A stretch of 64,000 nt of DNA from Epithemia pelagica. Lineage: Eukaryota > Bacillariophyta > Bacillariophyceae > Surirellales > Surirellaceae. The stretch lies in assembly GCA_946965045.2 (NCBI GenBank), contig OX337228.1:5332001-5396000 (forward strand), in the 5' to 3' direction. A program made the position numbers and the translations under genes. A model generated the notes under the pieces. That model ran no database searches. It was given only the letters and a program-made list of their open reading frames with translations, and had not been told where the DNA came from. Positions 61,048 through 64,000 of this stretch are shown here, one piece after another (position 1 is the first letter of the stretch; every line of letters starts with the position of its first letter).

Positions 61048-61391
61048 TCAATAGCCCACATAGCTAGGTCCTCTAGTGCATATTCCACTGTTTTGGGTAG
61101 CAAAATAGGTTCCGATGTAGTTGGAGCTAGGAATCCATTTGTACTGTTGAGAAAAAGCTTGATGTCCATAGATAGAATCTCAACAACCTCAGAAAAAGAA
61201 TCATAACCGTTGTACTCCATCCAGGCACAGAAAGGAACTAGGTATCGTGGACACTGGAATACAGTACAGAAGATGTGACCTAAACTTTCTAGATGAGTTT
61301 CCTCCAGTGCTAGATTCTCCCCAACACTCAGAGAGAAAGTCAGGTCAGCATTGCCTTGAGTCTCTGTCATACTTCTTGCTGTCTGATTCAT
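61011..61391 (-). CDS. Element B Gag-like N-terminal frame
   Basis: 126 codons with an ATG start. The order of a Cys-x-x-F/L helix, FCAWMEYNGYDSFSEVVEIL and EYALEDLAMWAIDKM is distantly like residues 30-90 of element A's ORF (ALHQWIKHSGFEHILNVIDYL, then a hydrophobic-basic stretch). It ends at a TAG and overlaps by about 37 nt with the longer frame on the same strand, one base back. Confidence 0.5.
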   Translation of the reverse strand: MNQTARSMTETQGNADLTFSLSVGENLALEETHLESLGHIFCTVFQCPRYLVPFCAWMEYNGYDSFSEVVEILSMDIKLFLNSTNGFLAPTTSEPILLPKTVEYALEDLAMWAIDKMHFTRMIRTY

Positions 61392-62563
61392 AAACTAGTG
61401 AGATAAGATTGTCGTTCCTACCGATGATCCCTCTGGCTTGCCGCCACCAGGTGGTAGTCTACCCTAATCCGTCTCCCCAGTCGCAGAAAAATAGTGTGCC
61501 ACACCCCCGATGGGGTGGGGCTGCCTTCGTCACCAAGACCCCGCCTTGAAGATTACTCTCTATCCTTCAGGTACTATAAGACTTCAAAAGAATTGGTGTG
61601 ATATTACAACCAAGCGATAAGATGATCCAGACTGGGAGTAATGCCAATGGGCTCGCAATGCGAAGCTATTTTTATATGGCGCACTTCCGCTGCAGGGTTT
61701 AGGCACAACTAACGTAAACGTTAAGTTGGCAACGTCTGACAGTCTGTCCTTGTCTCCACACACCCGGGATTGCCAGTCCCTAGCTTAATCTCCACGTGTA
61801 AGAAAATTTCAGTCCTAGATGCGACTCCAAGTCATGATGATGACGTCATCCAAATCTCCAAGAAATTCACGGGACTCTCCAAAACGTGACTCCAAAAATG
61901 ACAGAAACGCGACCGTCGCGGGAATTGATCGTCCACGGAATGATATCGCAAATCTGTTCACAGCACAGAGAAGAGAGCCTGAACGCCTGGCGAGCGTCAG
62001 CAACAGATGCGTTGTGAGAAAGACAAAGGTGTGCCGGAACACGCGAAGGAGTACCTGTTGAGTACTTGAACTTCGCCCCCCTTTACGGTATCCAGCCGGT
62101 CTGGCAAGGATCGCCCTCTTTTCAGTCTTGCGACTTACTTGTACGTAAAGTACGGGATGGGGGAATACGACAGTCTCGAAGGACTGGGAATCTGGTTGCC
62201 CGTTGGATTGGTTACCCCGGATAGGTCCCCAGATTCTGGATGAACAAAACACACCCCCAAATTTTCGGTTCACGTTACACAGAAAACTGACCCAGTACAA
62301 AATCAGATGATCGCCACGCGCGAGTTCCCCCAAGCAACAAGACACGATCGTCTCACAAACAAAGGAGGTGAAAACTCGGAGAAGACAATCGAGAGCAGCA
62401 ATCAACCAGATCCGACAACAAAGTCCACGGGACAGGCAACAAGATGGACAAGAAACAGCAAAATGTTGTTTCCATCCACAAGGGATGATGAAAAGCCACA
62501 AGCAGAAGCAATCCAAGAAAGGCAAACAACAATCAACCACAAACCTGACTCAGAGAGTCTGTT
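61392..62563 (-). other. Leader of element B
   Basis: About 1.2 kb between the primer-binding site and the first ORF, unusually long. A minus frame of 241 codons at 61815-62540 is Cys/Leu-rich without motif and I do not call it a gene. It contains an imperfect palindrome AACTAACGTAAACGTTAAGTT at about 61707-61727 and a GC-rich hairpin CCACACCCCCGATGGGGTGGG at about 61500-61520. Confidence 0.45.
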
Positions 62564-62576
62564 GAGACTGTTAATC
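62564..62576 (-). promoter_or_regulatory. Primer-binding site of element B, matches tRNA-Asn anticodon stem-loop
   Basis: Minus-strand GATTAACAGTCTC directly follows the 5' LTR, identical to element A; its complement contains the tRNA-Asn anticodon loop CTGTTAA. Confidence 0.65.
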
Positions 62577-63209
62577 TCGCAAAGGTTAAAGGGCGTCTGC
62601 CCAAACAGGAATGTGGTGAGTGTTAGGTTTTAGAGGCTGTACCAAAGCCTCAGCAGACAGAGAGCAAAGAGGACAATCAGGAGTCACCAACTACGTAGCC
62701 AGTTCCCCACGGGTCAAGGAAAAGGCCAACAACTACTAGGAGAGTAGGTAGGACACAAAGAGATGTGATGAATGGTGAGATTTTAGATTGTGAGCTTTAT
62801 TCTAGATTTGTATGTCTTTCCCCATGGCTGTCTTTGCTGCCACATTAGGTTATTATCCCCAGTACTGGGTACAGAGATCCTACGTGCATTTCTTCCCAAA
62901 TGTACTAAGGCTACGAGGATCTACTGGGTCATATCTCTAATGTACCGTGGCTACGTATCCTGTACGTATCCTTGGATGGTTGTCCATTTCCCAATGACCA
63001 CAGGTTCTCACATGTATCTTTGATTCTCACATGTAAGCCAATGTTGGTAGTCCCGTCATGGTCAATGGCGCCAATCTCGTCTTCTATAGCATACCTAGAG
63101 AACTAGTTATGATAGTTCGAGTCTTGTCTACGGTGTGTTAAGTGAATCAACCACAAGAAGGTGTACTCCTTATCGAGACGACTCGATCGGATACCTATAA
63201 CTTGTGCGA
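62577..63209 (-). repeat. LTR of element B (5' LTR in element orientation)
   Basis: 633 bp, paired with 58980-59612. Minus-strand start TCGCACAAG, end CCTTTGCGA. Confidence 0.9.
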
Positions 63210-63214
63210 CACGC
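63210..63214. repeat. Target-site duplication of element B, right copy
   Basis: CACGC, matching 58975-58979. Confidence 0.85.
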
Positions 63215-63838
63215 TTTGCCTTTAGCCCAAAGAGGTCACATGAGCAAGCCGTTGAAAAGATTGGACAGTACCTTAAGCATACGCAAGATCAAGGACTGAT
63301 CCTTAAGCCCTCCACGAATCTGGACATCGACTGTTTTGTCGACGCCGACTTCGCTGGTTTGTGGCCCTATGAAGAAAAATTGGATTCGACCTGCGTGAAA
63401 AGTCGCACGGGATTCGCTATCTGTTTGGCAAACTGTCCCATGGTCTGGACAAGCAAATTACAAAGTTCGATTGCCTTGAGCACCATGGAGGCCGAATACA
63501 ACGCATTGAGTGAGTCGTTGAAGTCGGTCCTACCACTACGAGAGCTGTTGACCCACGTTGCAGAAGGAGTTGGGCTCAGCAAAGAATATACAACAACATT
63601 TAAGACGACAGTCTGGGAAGATAACATGGGAGCCTTGACTTTGGCCAACCTAGAACCTGGACGGATCACACCTCGGTCGAAATACTACGCAGTGAAGATG
63701 CACTGGTTTCGACAACATATAAGCGATCGGCTGCGAGTCGTCAAAGTTGATACGACACAACAGCGCGCCGACATTCTGACCAAAGGTCTTACACAATCCA
63801 CGTTTGAGCACATTCGGAAGCTCCTCTGTGGATGGTAA
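63215..63838 (+). pseudogene. pol: pol of element C, last part: RNase H
   Basis: It starts with FAFSPKRSHEQAVEKIGQYL, in frame with the codon ending at 58979, and ends at TAA 63836-63838. RNase H residues are present: Asp in CFVDADFAG, Glu in LSTMEAEYNAL, Asp in WEDNMGAL, then the copia end block QQRADILTKGL and HIRKLLCGW. Cut off from the rest of pol by element B, it cannot be made as part of the polyprotein, though the sequence itself has no lesion. Confidence 0.92.
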
Positions 63839-63899
63839 CCACCAAATCTATTCTCACAATTTACATCTTTAAAGTCCATTATCTCATCCGTGTTCGGCT

Positions 63900-63908
63900 G
63901 AGAGGGAG
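63900..63908 (+). promoter_or_regulatory. Polypurine tract of element C
   Basis: GAGAGGGAG next to the TG that begins the 3' LTR. Confidence 0.65.
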
Positions 63909-64000
63909 TGAAAAGGGTGCGACCTAATGGAGACTAGCCTAGAGCTGACTCACAAGGTCCTACGTCACCTTGCCCAACCAGCCTCACACTTGGACTGACG
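63909..64000 (+). repeat. 3' LTR of element C, first 92 bp
   Basis: Identical to 47259-47350 over all 92 bases; the rest is outside the window. By comparison with the 5' LTR it should end about 77 bases further on. Confidence 0.9.

Larger units (their letters stand above)
58980..63209 (-). mobile_element. LTR retrotransposon B, antisense insertion in C pol
   Basis: 4,230 bp. LTRs 58980-59612 and 62577-63209 (633 bp each) flank 2,964 bp. Ends form a 5-bp inverted repeat TCGCA...TGCGA instead of TG...CA. It shares with element A the primer-binding site, the polypurine tract and an ORF running into the 3' LTR, so the two are relatives with different LTRs. No protease, integrase or reverse transcriptase is recognisable, so it is non-autonomous. 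Flanked by CACGC. Confidence 0.85.
47259..64000 (+). mobile_element. Copia-type LTR retrotransposon C, split by two nested elements; runs past the window
   Basis: The 5' LTR is at 47259-47427 and the start of the 3' LTR at 63909 onward; 92 of 92 comparable bases are identical. The gene order is gag, protease, integrase, reverse transcriptase, RNase H, the copia order, and the protein motifs fit the diatom CoDi group. Elements A and B lie inside pol. Without them C would be about 7 kb long. The gag and pol leader hold two tandem duplications and several stop codons, so this copy cannot make its own proteins in the usual way. Confidence 0.9.

Noticed and set aside
61815-62540. 241-codon minus frame in the leader of element B
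   Set aside because: Cys/Leu/Phe-rich composition typical of an antisense or non-coding read, no family features, and it lies between primer-binding site and ORF.
1-64000. tRNA and rRNA genes, CRISPR arrays
   Set aside because: No tRNA-like T-arm with a matching acceptor stem, no rRNA-like segment and no regular short direct repeats with spacers were found by eye; a covariance search was not possible.

Overview
The window looks like nuclear DNA of a diatom, probably pennate. Several genes carry a signal peptide followed by a cleavage-site motif with a key Phe (NAF-VP, HAF-QS, DAF-VL, NAF-CF, TAF-PT), the bipartite address used for secondary plastids of red-algal origin. Introns are short (75 to 120 bases) with GT-AG ends, genes are dense on both strands, and the copia-type retroelements resemble the diatom CoDi kind. 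The species is not identified.

Layout. 1-5.4 kb: 5' part of a SET-like gene (minus) and an intact 1,114-codon DDE transposase-like gene (minus) whose start codon lies in the loop of a perfect 20-bp inverted repeat. 5.4-7.1 kb: divergent eS8 ribosomal protein and a three-exon eIF1A. 7.7-15.0 kb: a plastid-targeted helical protein, a Tim17-like membrane protein, a two-exon membrane protein, a WD40 protein with an acylation-type N-terminus, and a 78-residue spliced membrane protein. 15.2-21.3 kb: a 2,022-residue protein with 17 IQ motifs. 22.7-34.4 kb: a signal-peptide-peptidase-like protease with PA domain, nuclear Ycf34, fused plastid anthranilate synthase (TrpE-TrpG), a plastid PDZ protein, a tandem double kinase and an HtrL/YibB-like type II membrane protein. 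35.0-46.3 kb: a single-pass acidic membrane protein, TruD/PUS7, a helicase-associated-domain protein, a Sec14 protein with C-terminal membrane segments, a plastid-targeted protein with eight Y-x-h-G-D repeats, and an SLC4 anion transporter with a plastid-type N-terminus.

47.26 kb to the end: one nested retrotransposon block. A copia element C (plus strand) starts with a 169-bp LTR at 47259 and its 3' LTR starts at 63909 and is cut by the window end. Its pol gene is split by two younger LTR elements, both antisense: A (53380-58783, 757-bp LTRs, target duplication GAGAA) and B (58980-63209, 633-bp LTRs, target duplication CACGC). I saw one LTR mismatch in each, so both insertions are recent. 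Taking both out restores the C pol frame at both junctions. C is nevertheless dead: gag has a 7-bp tandem duplication, the pol leader has a 134-bp tandem duplication, and there are in-frame stops.

The most unusual signals are in this block. All three elements have, right after the 5' LTR, a primer-binding site that matches a tRNA anticodon stem-loop rather than a tRNA 3' end: Met(CAU) for C, Asn(GUU) for A and B. Element A keeps a single 1,136-codon frame that fuses Gag to leftovers of integrase and reverse transcriptase without the catalytic residues.

Functionally, six genes (7757, 25401, 26440, 29066, 43092, 44469) look plastid-directed and cover Fe-S biology, tryptophan synthesis, a PDZ protein, possible bicarbonate transport and two unknown proteins. 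eS8, eIF1A and PUS7 serve translation.
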